Below are positions 26,843-41,200 of a stretch of 64,000 nucleotides of DNA, piece by piece; position 1 is the stretch's first letter, and the number at the start of each line of letters is the position of its first letter. Origin of the DNA: Comamonadaceae bacterium OS-4 (GTDB taxonomy: Bacteria > Pseudomonadota > Gammaproteobacteria > Burkholderiales > Burkholderiaceae_C); contig AP026970.1 of assembly GCA_027924025.1 (NCBI GenBank), positions 2,192,501 through 2,256,500 on the forward strand. Reading direction: 5' to 3'. A program made the translations under genes and the position numbers. The notes beneath the pieces were generated by a model. That model was not told the DNA's origin, ran no database searches, and saw nothing but the letters and a program-made list of their open reading frames with translations.

Positions 26843-29170
26843 TTAGACGCTGGCCATCAGGCTCTTGTAGACGCCGCAGCCCACGTACATATCGTCCACC
26901 TTCACCACATACGACATCTTGGTTTGTACCAAGCCCGTCAACGGGTTGGCGATCTCGTACTCCACCCAGCCCGGCGCGTGGTCGGCCTGGTTGACGATGG
27001 AGGCGATCAACGCGTTGCCATCAATGCCCGCCACGTCTTGCACCCGTGTGCCCACCTTGGCCTGGTTGCCGGCAAACGCCAGATACTGGCCGCTGCGGTC
27101 CAGCACAAAAACATACATGTCCCGATCGAACAGGCCGGTGTGCTGCGCGGTGACCTCGCGCACATAGGAATCGCGCCCGCTGTGGCTGCGCCGTACCTCC
27201 AAGGCCCTATCCACCAGTTGGCGGGCCTCGTCGGCAGAACCTTGCTGGAGTTTGAACACCGCCACCGCATCGGCCAGCACACTGGCACGGTCTTGCAGCG
27301 CGGTGGCTTGGCTGACGGCTTGCTCGACCATCGATGCGTTCTGCTGGGTAATTTCATCGAGTTGACGGATGGCCGTGGTGATTTCCGTCAAGCTCGCGCT
27401 CTGCTCTGAACTGGAGGCTGAAATCAGCGACATATGGCTTGCCACACCGCGCACGCCTTCTGCGATCGCGGAGATATTGCTGCCGGCTGCCCGGATCTGT
27501 TGCACCCCGGCGGCCACTTGCTGTGACGAAGTGGAAATGAGCTGCCGGATCTCTTTGGCAGAGGCTGCAGACCGTTGCGCCAAGGAGCGCACCTCGGTGG
27601 CCACCACCGCGAAGCCACGCCCCGACTCTCCGGCGCGCGCGGCCTCCACCGCCGCATTCAACGCGAGGATGTTGGTCTGGAAGGCCAGGCCGTCAATCAC
27701 GCCGACAATTTCATCCATCCGGCGGGTGCTGGCTTCAATCGCCTCAATCGACGCAATGGCCTGGCTCATGCCGGCGGCGCCCTGCTCTGCGGTTTGGCGC
27801 ACACCCTGCGCCACCCGGTCTGACTCTTGCGCTGAATTGGCGTTGTCCCGGACGGTCGACGCCAGTTCTTGAACGCTGGCGGAGGTCTCTTCCAGATTCG
27901 CCGCTTGCTGCTCAGTGCGGTCAGACAGGTTGCGGTTACCCATCACCAGCACTTCACCCGAATTGGCAACCAGCGCCGAATTGCTCCGCACACTGGCGAC
28001 CATCACCGAGATGTTGTTCACCATCACATCCATCGAATGGGACATGTCTGAGAGTTCGTCATTGCCCCGGATACGAACCCGGTGGCGCAAATTGCCACTG
28101 GCCGTCTCTTGCATGAACAATAGCACCTGGCGCAAATCGGAGAGAAAACTCAGATTGAACGAGAGCATCAGGTAAACCAGCATCGTGAGTGCAAGGGCGC
28201 TCCCAGCGACCAAGAAGTAGAGCGAGGTGTTCAGGTCGGCCTCGCGCTCGCGGAGTTGGCGCACCATTTCTGTGTTGACGGCCTTGTGATAGGCGCCAAT
28301 GGCATCGATGGCTTGGGTGCCGGCCGCGAAATACGACTCGGAATCCCCACTGGCAGCACCCGGCTTGAACAGCTCTTTAGTGAGGGCGACAAACGCGTTC
28401 ACCGCGGACTCAGCAGCCTCACCACTCGCGTTTTTGAAGCCGACACCGGCCAGAATTTTTTGCGAATACTGCACATCTCTCATCCACGCCGACAGGGCAT
28501 CTGCCAACACATTGACCCGCGCAACCGCGGTGTCGCTGACCGTGGGTTGACTCAGGAAACCGGCTCCCGCGCCGCGCAAACGGCCGATCTGCTCACGCAA
28601 AGGGATCAAGCGTGACACCGACATGTCCATCAGCAGGTAGGTCACGGGCACAGGGTCATAGAGCAAGCCAGATTTGTCGGCCACGCCGTAAACGAACCGG
28701 GTCAGGTCTTCAACCAACGCGGTGTGAACGGCAAACGCCTGGGGCGCATCTTTGCCGTCCAGGCCGGCAAACAGGGCATCCAAACGGCTGCGCAAATCTG
28801 CCCACTCATGGGGCACATCCAGTGCGAGCTTTTCGCCCATCACTTTTTCCAACTCGGCGCGTGCCTCTGCGAGTTGGGTGCGTGTTTTGTCACGGGGGGT
28901 CTGGGCTGCTGCATTGCCCAGCAGCAGCATATTGGTTTGACCGCGGTGCGACTGAATCAAGCGGATCACATCGGTCGCCTGCTCCACCACCACCACGCCA
29001 TCAACCTCCGCCCGGATGATCGCGGTATCGCTCAGCGTTTGCCGCAGCAGCTGCCAAACCATCAAGATCATGGGGAGCAAAGCAACCAGGAACACGATGG
29101 CCAGCTTGGCACCAAAGCGCATCTTGCGCATGCCCCACATGCCGGGGTACAGAAACTTCACAAAGCTCAT
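26843..29170 (-). CDS. methyl-accepting chemotaxis protein with C-terminal Cache domain
   Basis: A 775-residue chemoreceptor. A first membrane helix lies near residues 19-41, an extracytoplasmic region rich in helices follows, and a second membrane helix is near 315-338. Then come a HAMP segment, the MCP signalling hairpin with tip [20 protein letters not shown], and from about residue 645 a Cache-like domain ([21 protein letters not shown]). A sensor domain after the signalling hairpin is unusual and would be cytoplasmic. The start ATG 29170 has AAGGAA about nine bases upstream. It is convergent with rsxB. Confidence 0.88.
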   Translation of the reverse strand: MSFVKFLYPGMWGMRKMRFGAKLAIVFLVALLPMILMVWQLLRQTLSDTAIIRAEVDGVVVVEQATDVIRLIQSHRGQTNMLLLGNAAAQTPRDKTRTQLAEARAELEKVMGEKLALDVPHEWADLRSRLDALFAGLDGKDAPQAFAVHTALVEDLTRFVYGVADKSGLLYDPVPVTYLLMDMSVSRLIPLREQIGRLRGAGAGFLSQPTVSDTAVARVNVLADALSAWMRDVQYSQKILAGVGFKNASGEAAESAVNAFVALTKELFKPGAASGDSESYFAAGTQAIDAIGAYHKAVNTEMVRQLREREADLNTSLYFLVAGSALALTMLVYLMLSFNLSFLSDLRQVLLFMQETASGNLRHRVRIRGNDELSDMSHSMDVMVNNISVMVASVRSNSALVANSGEVLVMGNRNLSDRTEQQAANLEETSASVQELASTVRDNANSAQESDRVAQGVRQTAEQGAAGMSQAIASIEAIEASTRRMDEIVGVIDGLAFQTNILALNAAVEAARAGESGRGFAVVATEVRSLAQRSAASAKEIRQLISTSSQQVAAGVQQIRAAGSNISAIAEGVRGVASHMSLISASSSEQSASLTEITTAIRQLDEITQQNASMVEQAVSQATALQDRASVLADAVAVFKLQQGSADEARQLVDRALEVRRSHSGRDSYVREVTAQHTGLFDRDMYVFVLDRSGQYLAFAGNQAKVGTRVQDVAGIDGNALIASIVNQADHAPGWVEYEIANPLTGLVQTKMSYVVKVDDMYVGCGVYKSLMASV

Positions 29171-29236
29171 AACGGGCGTTCCTTGGAAATTCTTCAACTG
29201 CTTTGACTTTATCGCTTTTTCACGGATAAATGGTAG

Positions 29237-29259
29237 AAAAAAGGGGGGCTTTGCCCCCC
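29237..29259 (-). terminator. intrinsic terminator of the propionyl-CoA operon
   Basis: On the minus strand GGGGGGC-aaa-GCCCCCC is followed directly by six T. It lies 37 bases after the stop of the epimerase-like gene and before the chemoreceptor gene, so it should end the operon running from 37482. Confidence 0.9.
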
Positions 29260-29295
29260 GTGTTTCCCCTCAAACTGCCACGCCAAGAGCGCGGG

Positions 29296-29772
29296 TCAGC
29301 TCAATGCCGCGATCACTTCAGCGGGTGCCTGCACCAGCTCGATGAGAACGCCCTCGCCCGCAATCGGGAATTCGTCATTGCTCTTGGGATGCAAAAAGGT
29401 GATGTCATAGCCCGCTGCCCCTTTGCGGATGCCGCCGGGAGCAAAGCGCACGCCTTGGGCTGTGAGCCACTCCACCGCCACCGGCAGGTTGTCGATCCAC
29501 AGGCCCACATGGTTCAGGGGCGTGGTGTGCACCGCCGGCTTCTTGTCAGGGTCCATGGGCTGCATGAGGTCAACTTCCACCTTGTACGGGCCGGAGCCCA
29601 TGGCGCAGATGTCCTCGTCCACGTTTTCCTTCTCGCTTTGGAAGGTACCCGTGACTTCCAGCCCCAGCATGTCCACCCACAGCGTTTGCAGACGTTTCTT
29701 ATCAGGGCCGCCAATGGCGATCTGCTGGATGCCCAAGACCTTGAAGGGGCGTTTCGCTGCAGAACCGGTCAT
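29296..29772 (-). CDS. VOC-family protein, methylmalonyl-CoA epimerase-like
   Basis: A 158-residue vicinal-oxygen-chelate protein with two beta-alpha-beta-beta-beta modules ([10 protein letters not shown]... and [18 protein letters not shown]). Metal ligands are expected at Gln/His in the first module and at His and Glu in the second (NHVGLW, LIELVQ). Its position as the last gene after pccA suggests it epimerises (S)- to (R)-methylmalonyl-CoA, the missing step between carboxylase and mutase. Its sequence is less typical than known epimerases. The start ATG overlaps the pccA stop (ATGA). Confidence 0.7.
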   Translation of the reverse strand: MTGSAAKRPFKVLGIQQIAIGGPDKKRLQTLWVDMLGLEVTGTFQSEKENVDEDICAMGSGPYKVEVDLMQPMDPDKKPAVHTTPLNHVGLWIDNLPVAVEWLTAQGVRFAPGGIRKGAAGYDITFLHPKSNDEFPIAGEGVLIELVQAPAEVIAALS

Positions 29773-31817
29773 ACAAACTCCACGATGGCTTGGTCCACGC
29801 TCAGGCTCTCGCCCTTGGCAGCCAGCACCTTGCCCACCACACCATCGGCGGCGGCAAACAGCACGTTTTCCATCTTCATGGCTTCGATCACTGCTACGCG
29901 TTCACCGGCCTGCACCTTCTGGCCGGGCACCACCGCCACATCGACCAGCAAGCCGGGCATGGGCGAGAGCACGTAGCGGCTCATGTCGGGCGGTGCCTTG
30001 TGCGGCATCAGTTTGTGCAGCTCGGCCATGCGCGGGGACATGACCAGCGCATCTATACGGGTGCCGTTGTGCTGCACACGCAAGGCCAGCGGGTTCTTGG
30101 GCGTACCGCGCTCCACCTGGGCGGTGAAGGCTTTGCCGTTTACTGTGCCGGTTATGGCGATGTCGTTGAGGCGAGATTTGCTACGAATAACATAGCTGCT
30201 TGCGCCCACCCGCACTTGGGCAGAGCCCGATTCGCCTTCAAACTCGTCCACACGTACCGCGGTGTAGCTGTTGTTGCCGGCGGCATCCAGCGTGACCACC
30301 ACATAGTCTTTGCCTGCGTCGACCGCATAGCCCGGCAACTGACCGGACATGCCCGCCGCACGCTCACGCGACTTGCGGCGCACAAAGGCGGCCAGCGCGG
30401 TGAGAAAAGCTGCGTCGTCATGCGGCACGTCTTCCGCAAAGAAGCCTTTGCCGTAGTTCTCGGCGATGAAGCCGGTGTTGAAATCGCCGCTCACAAACTT
30501 GGGGTGGGCCAGCAACGCGGCCTGGAACGGAATGTTGCTGGACACGCCGCGGATCACAAAGCCGTTAAGAGCCTCGCGCATCTTTGCAATCGCGTCATTG
30601 CGGTCCTTGCCGTGCACGATGAGCTTGGCAATCATCGAGTCGTAGAACATCGGAATCTCGCCGCCGTCCTGCACGCCGGTGTCCACGCGCACGCCTTGCA
30701 GGTGCTCGGTGTCGCCCTGCCACATGGTCTGCTCAGGCGGCGCAAAGCGCACCAAGCGGCCGGTGGACGGCAAGAAGTTGCGGAACGGGTCTTCGGCGTT
30801 GATGCGGCACTCAAGGGCCCAGCCGTCGCGCTTCACGTCGGCTTGCGTCAGCGGCAGCTTCTCGCCCGCGGCCACGCGGATCATCAGCTCTACCAGGTCC
30901 AGGCCGGTGATGCATTCGGTCACCGGGTGCTCCACCTGCAGGCGGGTGTTCATCTCCAGGAAGTAGAAATCCTGGTCCTTGCCGACCACAAACTCCACGG
31001 TGCCGGCGCTCTGGTACTTCACGGCCTTGGCCAGTTGCACCGCCTGCTCGCCCATGGCCTTGCGGGTGGCATCGCTGATGAAGGGGCTTGGCGCCTCTTC
31101 AATCACCTTCTGGTGGCGACGCTGGATAGAGCACTCGCGCTCATTCAAATAGATCACATTGCCATGGCTGTCGCCCAGCACCTGGATTTCGATGTGGCGC
31201 GGCTCCTGCACAAACTTCTCGATGAAGATACGGTCGTCGCCGAAGCTGTTGCGGGCTTCGTTCTGGCAGCTGGAGAAACCTTCGAAGGCCTCTTTGTCAT
31301 TGAACGCCACGCGCAGACCCTTGCCACCGCCGCCGGCCGACGCCTTGATCATCACGGGGTAGCCGATGCCCTTGGCGATTTCCACCGCCTGCTCGGGGCC
31401 TGCAATGGCGTCGTTGTAGCCAGGGATGGTGTTGACCTTGGCCTCGTTGGCCAGCTTCTTGGAGGCAATCTTGTCGCCCATGGCGGCAATGGAGTGCGCC
31501 TTGGGTCCGATGAAGGCAATGCCTTCGTCCTCGCAGCGCTTGGCAAAAGCTTCGTTCTCGCTCAAAAAACCGTAACCGGGGTGCACCGCTTGTGCGCCGG
31601 TTTGTTTGCAGGCGGCAATGATTTTTTCAGCCTGCAGATAGCTCTCGCGGCTGGGTGCAGGGCCGATATTGACGGCCTCATCTGCCAGCGCCACGTGGCG
31701 GGCTTCCTTGTCGGCATCGGAATAGACGGCAACCGTCTTGATGCCCATTTTCTTAGCGGTAGCAATGACGCGACAGGCGATTTCGCCACGGTTGGCGATC
31801 AGGATTTTGGTGAACAT
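29769..31817 (-). CDS. pccA: propionyl-CoA carboxylase, biotin-carrying alpha subunit
   Basis: A 682-residue protein. Residues 1-450 are a biotin carboxylase ([23 protein letters not shown], the ATP-grasp glycine loop [10 protein letters not shown], and [14 protein letters not shown]). A linker BT domain follows, and a C-terminal biotinyl domain has the biotin lysine in EAMKMENV. It carboxylates biotin with ATP and bicarbonate for transfer to propionyl-CoA by PccB. A copy of the dispersed repeat (30180-30208) lies in the linker region in frame. It is operonic with pccB upstream (30-base gap) and the epimerase-like gene downstream. Confidence 0.93.
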   Translation of the reverse strand: MFTKILIANRGEIACRVIATAKKMGIKTVAVYSDADKEARHVALADEAVNIGPAPSRESYLQAEKIIAACKQTGAQAVHPGYGFLSENEAFAKRCEDEGIAFIGPKAHSIAAMGDKIASKKLANEAKVNTIPGYNDAIAGPEQAVEIAKGIGYPVMIKASAGGGGKGLRVAFNDKEAFEGFSSCQNEARNSFGDDRIFIEKFVQEPRHIEIQVLGDSHGNVIYLNERECSIQRRHQKVIEEAPSPFISDATRKAMGEQAVQLAKAVKYQSAGTVEFVVGKDQDFYFLEMNTRLQVEHPVTECITGLDLVELMIRVAAGEKLPLTQADVKRDGWALECRINAEDPFRNFLPSTGRLVRFAPPEQTMWQGDTEHLQGVRVDTGVQDGGEIPMFYDSMIAKLIVHGKDRNDAIAKMREALNGFVIRGVSSNIPFQAALLAHPKFVSGDFNTGFIAENYGKGFFAEDVPHDDAAFLTALAAFVRRKSRERAAGMSGQLPGYAVDAGKDYVVVTLDAAGNNSYTAVRVDEFEGESGSAQVRVGASSYVIRSKSRLNDIAITGTVNGKAFTAQVERGTPKNPLALRVQHNGTRIDALVMSPRMAELHKLMPHKAPPDMSRYVLSPMPGLLVDVAVVPGQKVQAGERVAVIEAMKMENVLFAAADGVVGKVLAAKGESLSVDQAIVEFV
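30180..30208. repeat. dispersed palindromic repeat, copy 5 (inside pccA)
   Basis: GCTA-cgaataaca-TAGC followed by TGCTTGCGCCCAC. TAGCTGCTTGCGC is identical to the same part of the intergenic copy at 23226. It lies in frame in the variable linker between the biotin carboxylase and biotinyl domains. Confidence 0.6.
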
Positions 31818-31847
31818 GGTGCTTGTCCTTTTCTTGTTCTTCGGCGA

Positions 31848-33380
<1,533 letters not shown>

Positions 33381-33416
33381 AGTGCTTCCTAACGTTCATA
33401 GGTAAAAACAAAGGTC

Positions 33417-34310
33417 TCAATGACTTTCCGACAGCAACAGTGCTGCGGCAGCCTTGCTCATGCTGCGGGAGTTGTGCCCTACGCCGGGAACAGTGCGCAG
33501 TTGCCAGGCGAAAGGGGTGTCTAGCTTGCGCGCCTGCGCTGTCGCTCGCTCAAAAAACGTGTGGCCACGCTCCCAACGGTTGGCGCCTTGGGCCTTGGCT
33601 TGGCGCGCGGCAGGAAGGTTGGCCGCATCGGTATGGGTGTCTTCTTCGCCCAGCAACACCACCAGCTTGCGCGCGAACACTTGGCGAAGCTGGTCGGGGG
33701 TGACGACTTTTTCGTTCAATGCGTAGGGGAATCCATCGTCCCATGGGCCTGGGTACACAGGCAAGGTGTAGCTCCCTGCATTGGCCGCCACCGCGATGGA
33801 CACCTTGGGCTTGTCGGTCAACTCCATGAAACGGTGCACAAATTGCGCGCCTGCAGAGTGGCCGAACAGCATGTAGGTCTGCGCGTTGAGATGTTCGCTG
33901 ACTCGCACCGATTCAAACAAGCCCTCAACCAACTGGAAGCTCCAATGGCCGCGGTCGCCGTCCTCCAAGTTGGCCATATTGAACAGACGCGTGGAGAACC
34001 GAGCCTGGTCAAACTCCGGCGCCAAAACGACAAGCCCATGCTGTTCGGCAAAACCAAGCCAGTTGTCCCGCGCGTACTTGGCATTGCGTTCAGCACCATG
34101 AATGGCAATCAGCACCTTGGCGTCCGGGCCGGCACGCATGGCCTTGTAGTAATGGACGGTCAGCGGCTTACCTTCAAAGTAACCCTCTGGCGTGAATACA
34201 AAAGACCCGGGCTGCCCCGCCACCAGCGCATCGTGCGCATACGCCGAGCCCAGCGCCACGACGCACAAGAGGGCCGCGCAAAACCGAAAAAACAGCCGAA
34301 CGCCCCTCAT
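33417..34310 (-). CDS. secreted alpha/beta hydrolase (esterase/PHB depolymerase-like)
   Basis: A 297-residue exported hydrolase with a signal peptide ending near SAYA (residue 25). The nucleophile elbow is GHSAG with Ser152. The oxyanion region is IAIHGAERNAKYARDNW, and the His is in VPGVGHNSRSM. The substrate is unknown. It sits inside the propionyl-CoA operon, its ATG overlapping the meaB stop (ATGA), so it is translated with an otherwise cytosolic pathway. An extracellular ester feeding propionyl units is a speculation from context. Confidence 0.75.
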   Translation of the reverse strand: MRGVRLFFRFCAALLCVVALGSAYAHDALVAGQPGSFVFTPEGYFEGKPLTVHYYKAMRAGPDAKVLIAIHGAERNAKYARDNWLGFAEQHGLVVLAPEFDQARFSTRLFNMANLEDGDRGHWSFQLVEGLFESVRVSEHLNAQTYMLFGHSAGAQFVHRFMELTDKPKVSIAVAANAGSYTLPVYPGPWDDGFPYALNEKVVTPDQLRQVFARKLVVLLGEEDTHTDAANLPAARQAKAQGANRWERGHTFFERATAQARKLDTPFAWQLRTVPGVGHNSRSMSKAAAALLLSESH

Positions 34311-35310
34311 CCCTCACTCCATTTGCTCAGCAAATCACGCGCTGCTGTGCTGGGCGCCAGTTGGCCGGACAGTACCGCTTGCGTGTGTTGCGGTAGCAGG
34401 GCCTGTACTTGCACGCTTTGTTTGAAAGCCTGCTTCAGACCCGCGTCAATCCGCTCCCACATCCACGCGAGCGACTGGTTCTGGCGGCGCTGGCTCAAAA
34501 GTCCGTTGGCGGATTGCAGGGTCTGGAATTCGGTGACTGCGGCCCAAAAGGTATCCACACCCTTGCCGAGCAGCGCACTCAGGCTGATGACCTTGGGCTG
34601 CCAGTGCTTGTCGCTATGTGGGTCATTCGGGTTGCCGTGCATGCCCAGCAAGCGCAGGCTGGAGGTGATCTGCGCTTGCGCTCGGGTGGCGGCATCGGCA
34701 TCAATGTCCGCCTTGTTGATGACCACCAGATCAGCCAGCTCCATCACGCCTTTTTTGATGGCCTGCAGGTCGTCGCCCGCATTGGGTAACTGCATCAGCA
34801 CGAACATGTCGGTCATGCCCTGCACCGCTGTCTCGCTCTGGCCCACGCCCACGGTCTCGACGATCACGATGTCGTAACCCGCAGCCTCGCAAACCAGCAT
34901 GGCCTCGCGCGTTTTCTCGGCCACGCCACCCAGCGTGCCGCTGCTCGGGCTGGGGCGAATGAAGGCTTTCTCGTGCATGGACAAGTGCTCCATGCGCGTC
35001 TTGTCACCCAGGATGGAGCCACCGGACACCGAGCTGGAGGGGTCAATCGTCAGCACCGCCACGCGGTGGCTTTGGCCGATCAGGTACAGGCCCAGCGCTT
35101 CAATGAAGGTGCTCTTGCCCACACCCGGCACTCCACTAATGCCCAGCCGGAACGACTTGCCGGTGTGCGGCAAGAGCGCGGTGAGCAGCGCATCGCCCTG
35201 CGCGCGGTGGTCCACGCGGGTGGACTCCAGCAGGGTGATGGCTTTGGCGATAGCGCGGCGCTGCAGGAAGGACTCCCCCCCCAACAGACCGGCCTTTACG
35301 GTTTCAGGGG

Positions 35311-35314
<4 letters not shown>
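34307..35314 (-). CDS. meaB: methylmalonyl-CoA mutase-associated GTPase MeaB
   Basis: A 335-residue G3E P-loop GTPase with Walker [10 protein letters not shown] at residues 61-69, the Mg/switch motif ETVGVGQSE, and the base motif NKAD. MeaB protects B12-dependent methylmalonyl-CoA mutase and gates cofactor loading and removal. The start is GTG 35314, overlapping the mutase stop (GTGA), and the stop overlaps the esterase start, so the three genes are coupled. Confidence 0.93.
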
Positions 35315-37482
<2,168 letters not shown>

Positions 37483-37533
37483 GGCGGGGTCGCAATCTAT
37501 GGGTTACCGCTGGCAGGATCAGCGCGGCAAGTT

Positions 37534-37581
37534 TACATTATTCATAATTATTGATTCAGAATATTGGTTGCAGCTTACAAT
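37534..37581. promoter_or_regulatory. AT-rich divergent promoter/operator region of scpA operon and gntR
   Basis: An AT-rich block in an otherwise GC-rich 124-base gap between divergent genes. It holds TATTC (37539) and GAATA (37559) as an inverted pair around the palindrome ATAATTAT. TTGATT (37551) and TACAAT (37576) resemble -35 and -10 boxes with a long 19-base spacer for gntR. A regulator site here is inference. Confidence 0.4.
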
Positions 37582-37606
37582 CCACCCACTTTTTGAACCC
37601 TACCGC

Positions 37607-38287
37607 ATGTCCGCCTTGATGTCTGATGCCCGCCCCGCTGTATCGCTGGCCCCCCGCCCTCTGTATGAGGAAGTGGCCGAGCTGCTGCGCCAGCGCATCT
37701 TCAAGCGCGAATTGGAGCCCGGCAGCTGGATTGACGAGCTGAAGATTGCCGAAGAGTTCGGCATCAGCCGCACCCCCCTGCGTGAGGCCCTGAAAGTACT
37801 GGCCGCCGAAGGCCTGGTGACCATGAAGGTGCGCCGTGGCGCTTATGTGACCGAGGTGTCGCAACAAGACCTGGCCGATGTGTACCACCTGCTCAGCCTA
37901 CTGGAGAGCGACGCGGCCGGCGTAGTGGCCACCAAGGCCACCGACGCGGAAATCAAGGAACTGCAGGCTTTGCACAAAGCACTGGAGGCAGCGGCCAAAC
38001 CCGGCAAAGACAAGGCTGCCACCACCGACCAATTTTTCGCGGTGAATGAGAAGTTCCACATGCGCCTGCTCGAGATTGCCAACAACCGCTGGCGCGACCA
38101 GATGGTGGCCGACCTGCGCAAGGTCATGAAGCTCAACCGCCACAACTCCCTGCTCAAGACCGGGCGCATTGAAGAGTCTCTGGCCGAGCACCGCGCCATC
38201 ATGGACGCCTTGGCTGCCCGCGACCCTGCGCTCACCGCGCAGCGCATGGCGGAGCACTTTGCCAACGGGCTGACCGCAGCCGAATAA
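37607..38287 (+). CDS. GntR-family (FadR/FCD) transcriptional regulator, intact copy
   Basis: A 226-residue regulator. The N-terminal winged helix runs from about residue 20 (PLYEEVAELLRQRI... ISRTPLREALKVLAAEGLV). The all-helical FCD ligand domain includes the metal-ligand region FHMRLLEIANN and the late His in LAEHRAIMDAL. Divergent placement suggests it controls the methylmalonyl-CoA operon, probably sensing an organic acid or CoA-related ligand. ATG 37607 or 37619 may be used. Bases 37673-38271 are repeated almost exactly at 47259-47857. Confidence 0.88.
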   Translation: MSALMSDARPAVSLAPRPLYEEVAELLRQRIFKRELEPGSWIDELKIAEEFGISRTPLREALKVLAAEGLVTMKVRRGAYVTEVSQQDLADVYHLLSLLESDAAGVVATKATDAEIKELQALHKALEAAAKPGKDKAATTDQFFAVNEKFHMRLLEIANNRWRDQMVADLRKVMKLNRHNSLLKTGRIEESLAEHRAIMDALAARDPALTAQRMAEHFANGLTAAE

Positions 38288-38294
38288 TCAGCTG

Positions 38295-41200
38295 CTAAAA
38301 GCGCTTGGTGGCGCCGATGTATTGCGGGCTGACATCTGCCTGCCAACCTTTTGGCTTTTGCGCGGACAGGCTTGGCATCAGAGAGCCGATGGCATAGCCC
38401 AGGAAGGCGCCTGCAACCGTATCCGAAAACCAGTGCTCGCCCTGCTGAATGCGACCCAAAGCACTGGTGGCAGCCAACGCATACAGGCCCGGTTGGTCGT
38501 ACCTTTGGGCAAAAGGTGTGATCAGGGCAAAAGTGGTTGCCACATGGTTGGATGCAAAGCTCGATTGGCCAGCATTCGCCGTTCCGCCCTGGAAATCAGA
38601 GGCCCCGAGACCGTCGTTGGGTCGCGATCGGCCCACCGCATATTTCAAGACGGTGTTAGCACCCAAGGTCACACCAGCAGCCATCAGAGAGGCGCGCGCA
38701 GTGTCAGCAGCGCTGTCACCCGCCAGACCCGTCGCGAGAGCGCCTGTACCAAGGGCTAGTGCTACCGGCAGTGCATTGCTCAACTTTGCCGCACGCTCCC
38801 AGCTGCCACCTTGATGATTGGCGGCCCAATTGTTCAACTCGGTGTCGGCAAAACCGGAGAGCATCACGCCAGCGACGCCCGTCGCCCAAGCAGATGCCGG
38901 AACCCCGGACACACGTTGACCGAATTGTTTGGCCGCACCACCCATTTGGCTCCATGAGTTGACGGTATCACTCTCAATGACCGAGAGGTCTTCGCCAAAA
39001 CGGAAACGGTTTTTCTGGCGGGTTGTCGGGTCGGATACCCATTGCAGGGAACGGGCATCACGTTGAGATGTCAAGTCGAACAGCCCAACGCTCCTAGCTA
39101 GGCGTGCGCCGCCATCCCGGGTAAGTGGTGACCAAACTACATTGGCAGTGCCAGAGCTGGTTTTCGGGAGGAGCAGGTCAATCGGAATCGTGACGTAAAT
39201 GCCTTTGTCAAAGCTCCCTTCGCCAAACTGCTCTGCAGACACGTTGGTTTTGGTCGCCCATGCACCAATGGTCGTGCCATTGGCAAAAACACGATGCAAG
39301 TCCAAGGTAGCACCCACATCCCCAGCCAAATACTGGCCCACCTGCAGTTTGGCCCGCAGTCCGTTCCATCCGGTATCCCAATACGCTGTCGCGTGGCCGG
39401 TGTTTACTTGATAGTCCCGAAGCGCAAAATCCTGCGAAAAACCTCGCTGTCGCACACGGTTGATATCGACGCCAAAGGCAAAATTGCTTTGCCATGGCCG
39501 GTACAACCACTCACCGCCGACACCCGCGTACATAGACTCCAAAAAGCCTCCGTAAACACTGCCGTAGTGTCCGCCACCGAAATCTTCGACATGCGTAAGC
39601 TGCAACTCTGGAAGGGTCACCCGGGAAGAGGTGACATAGCGTCGAACGTCTGTGCGCACCCGCGGTAGATTGCTAGGTGCGTTGTATACGAAAGTATCGT
39701 AGTTGTCGAAAGCTCGACCGTTCAGGGTTGCGCTAAGCCAGGTCGTTGGAGCCAAGCGCTGCTCAAACTTGGCGGATACCCCTGCACGGTAAAGAACAAA
39801 CCCGTCGGGGCCCCCGAAGCTTTGGCTGTAACTCGGAACCACCACGAGACTCGAGGCGCTCTTGTCGGAAAGAAACCCATCGCTTCCATCGCGCTCGCCG
39901 ACGGGGGCTATCCGCGCGGTCGAAGCACGCGCTTGAAGTGCAGGCAGCGTTAACGCGGGTGCCTGCGCCTGCGTTTGCTGGGCCAACCACTCGGCGCGAT
40001 CAATATCGAGCCCCATCATGGCCAAGCCGCGTTCGCTTAGCTCGAAGGAAAAGTGCCTCACGGCTACGGGTGCTCGGTGGTGCAATACACGGATGGCCTT
40101 TTCGACCCGCTCTTTCAAAAAGAGCGCGCCATCCGACTCAGCCGACACGACGAGGCGATGCCCTTGGATCGAGACAGCGCGGACCGTCCAGCCCGTTTGG
40201 GCATTGATTTCAGTGGCAATCGCTGACCAGTTCAACGGCTCCGCTGGCGACAGAGGCCTGGCCGCCAGAGCGGGCAAAGGTCGGTCCAGAAATTTCGGCA
40301 TCTCCAGCTGATGCAATCCAAAATGGAGCGTCAAGCCGAACATCACGCGATTGCCACGTTCGTAGCCGGCAGACAAATCTACATTGGGGGAATACCGGTA
40401 GACCATTCCGAAATTGAAGGGGGAGTCTTGCTTCTCGACTCCGCCCAGAGGTTCTGAGGCGTAGTTGTTTCCCTCGTATTCGGCCTTGAGTACCCATTTT
40501 CCTGTGGGAGAACTCCACTGGACTCCCCCGAAGACCGATGCGTCACCACGAAACAGGTTCTGTTCATTGGTTTCGCCACCAGATCCGCCGCTAAAGGTAG
40601 ATCGCTTTTTGAAGGAGTTCCCCAAAAAGCCAAGGGGCGATTGGATGTCACCCCGCCCCCCCAAGTAACCCCAACCCACGCCTACACTGGTGTCCCATGC
40701 GCCCCAGCGCTTGTTGGCTACCAAATACTCGCCGGAGAATAAGCCGGTGCCACCGATATCACGCATACCCACTGCCAGTTCGGGCAGATTTGCGCTTTCT
40801 TGAAGAAGCCGAAGCTTCACGTCAATCGATTTATCTTTGTACGTCTGGTCTCCTGCAATGGACTCTCCGTACAGCCGGTTGGCGATGTCGGTGTATCGGA
40901 AACCCGCTTCCACGCCATCGAATGGCTGCAGCATGACGGTTCCACGCGTATAGGGATAGGACCCTGAAAAATGGGTCCTGACACTCCCGGCTGGCGCCAT
41001 TCGTGCCGTCGGCGTTTGCAACAAGCCGATTTCCCCCCAATCACTTGCCGTCAACTGCGGCTTGGTGATCACACGTTTTTGTTGGAGCACAGCGGGTTCG
41101 AACCTGGGCTTCTCAGGCCAAATATTTTCAGCCGGTGGCTGGGTCGCCAGAAACCGCGCAAGGTTGGAGGAGGTGCCTTCACCCACAGCGCCACGGCCGG

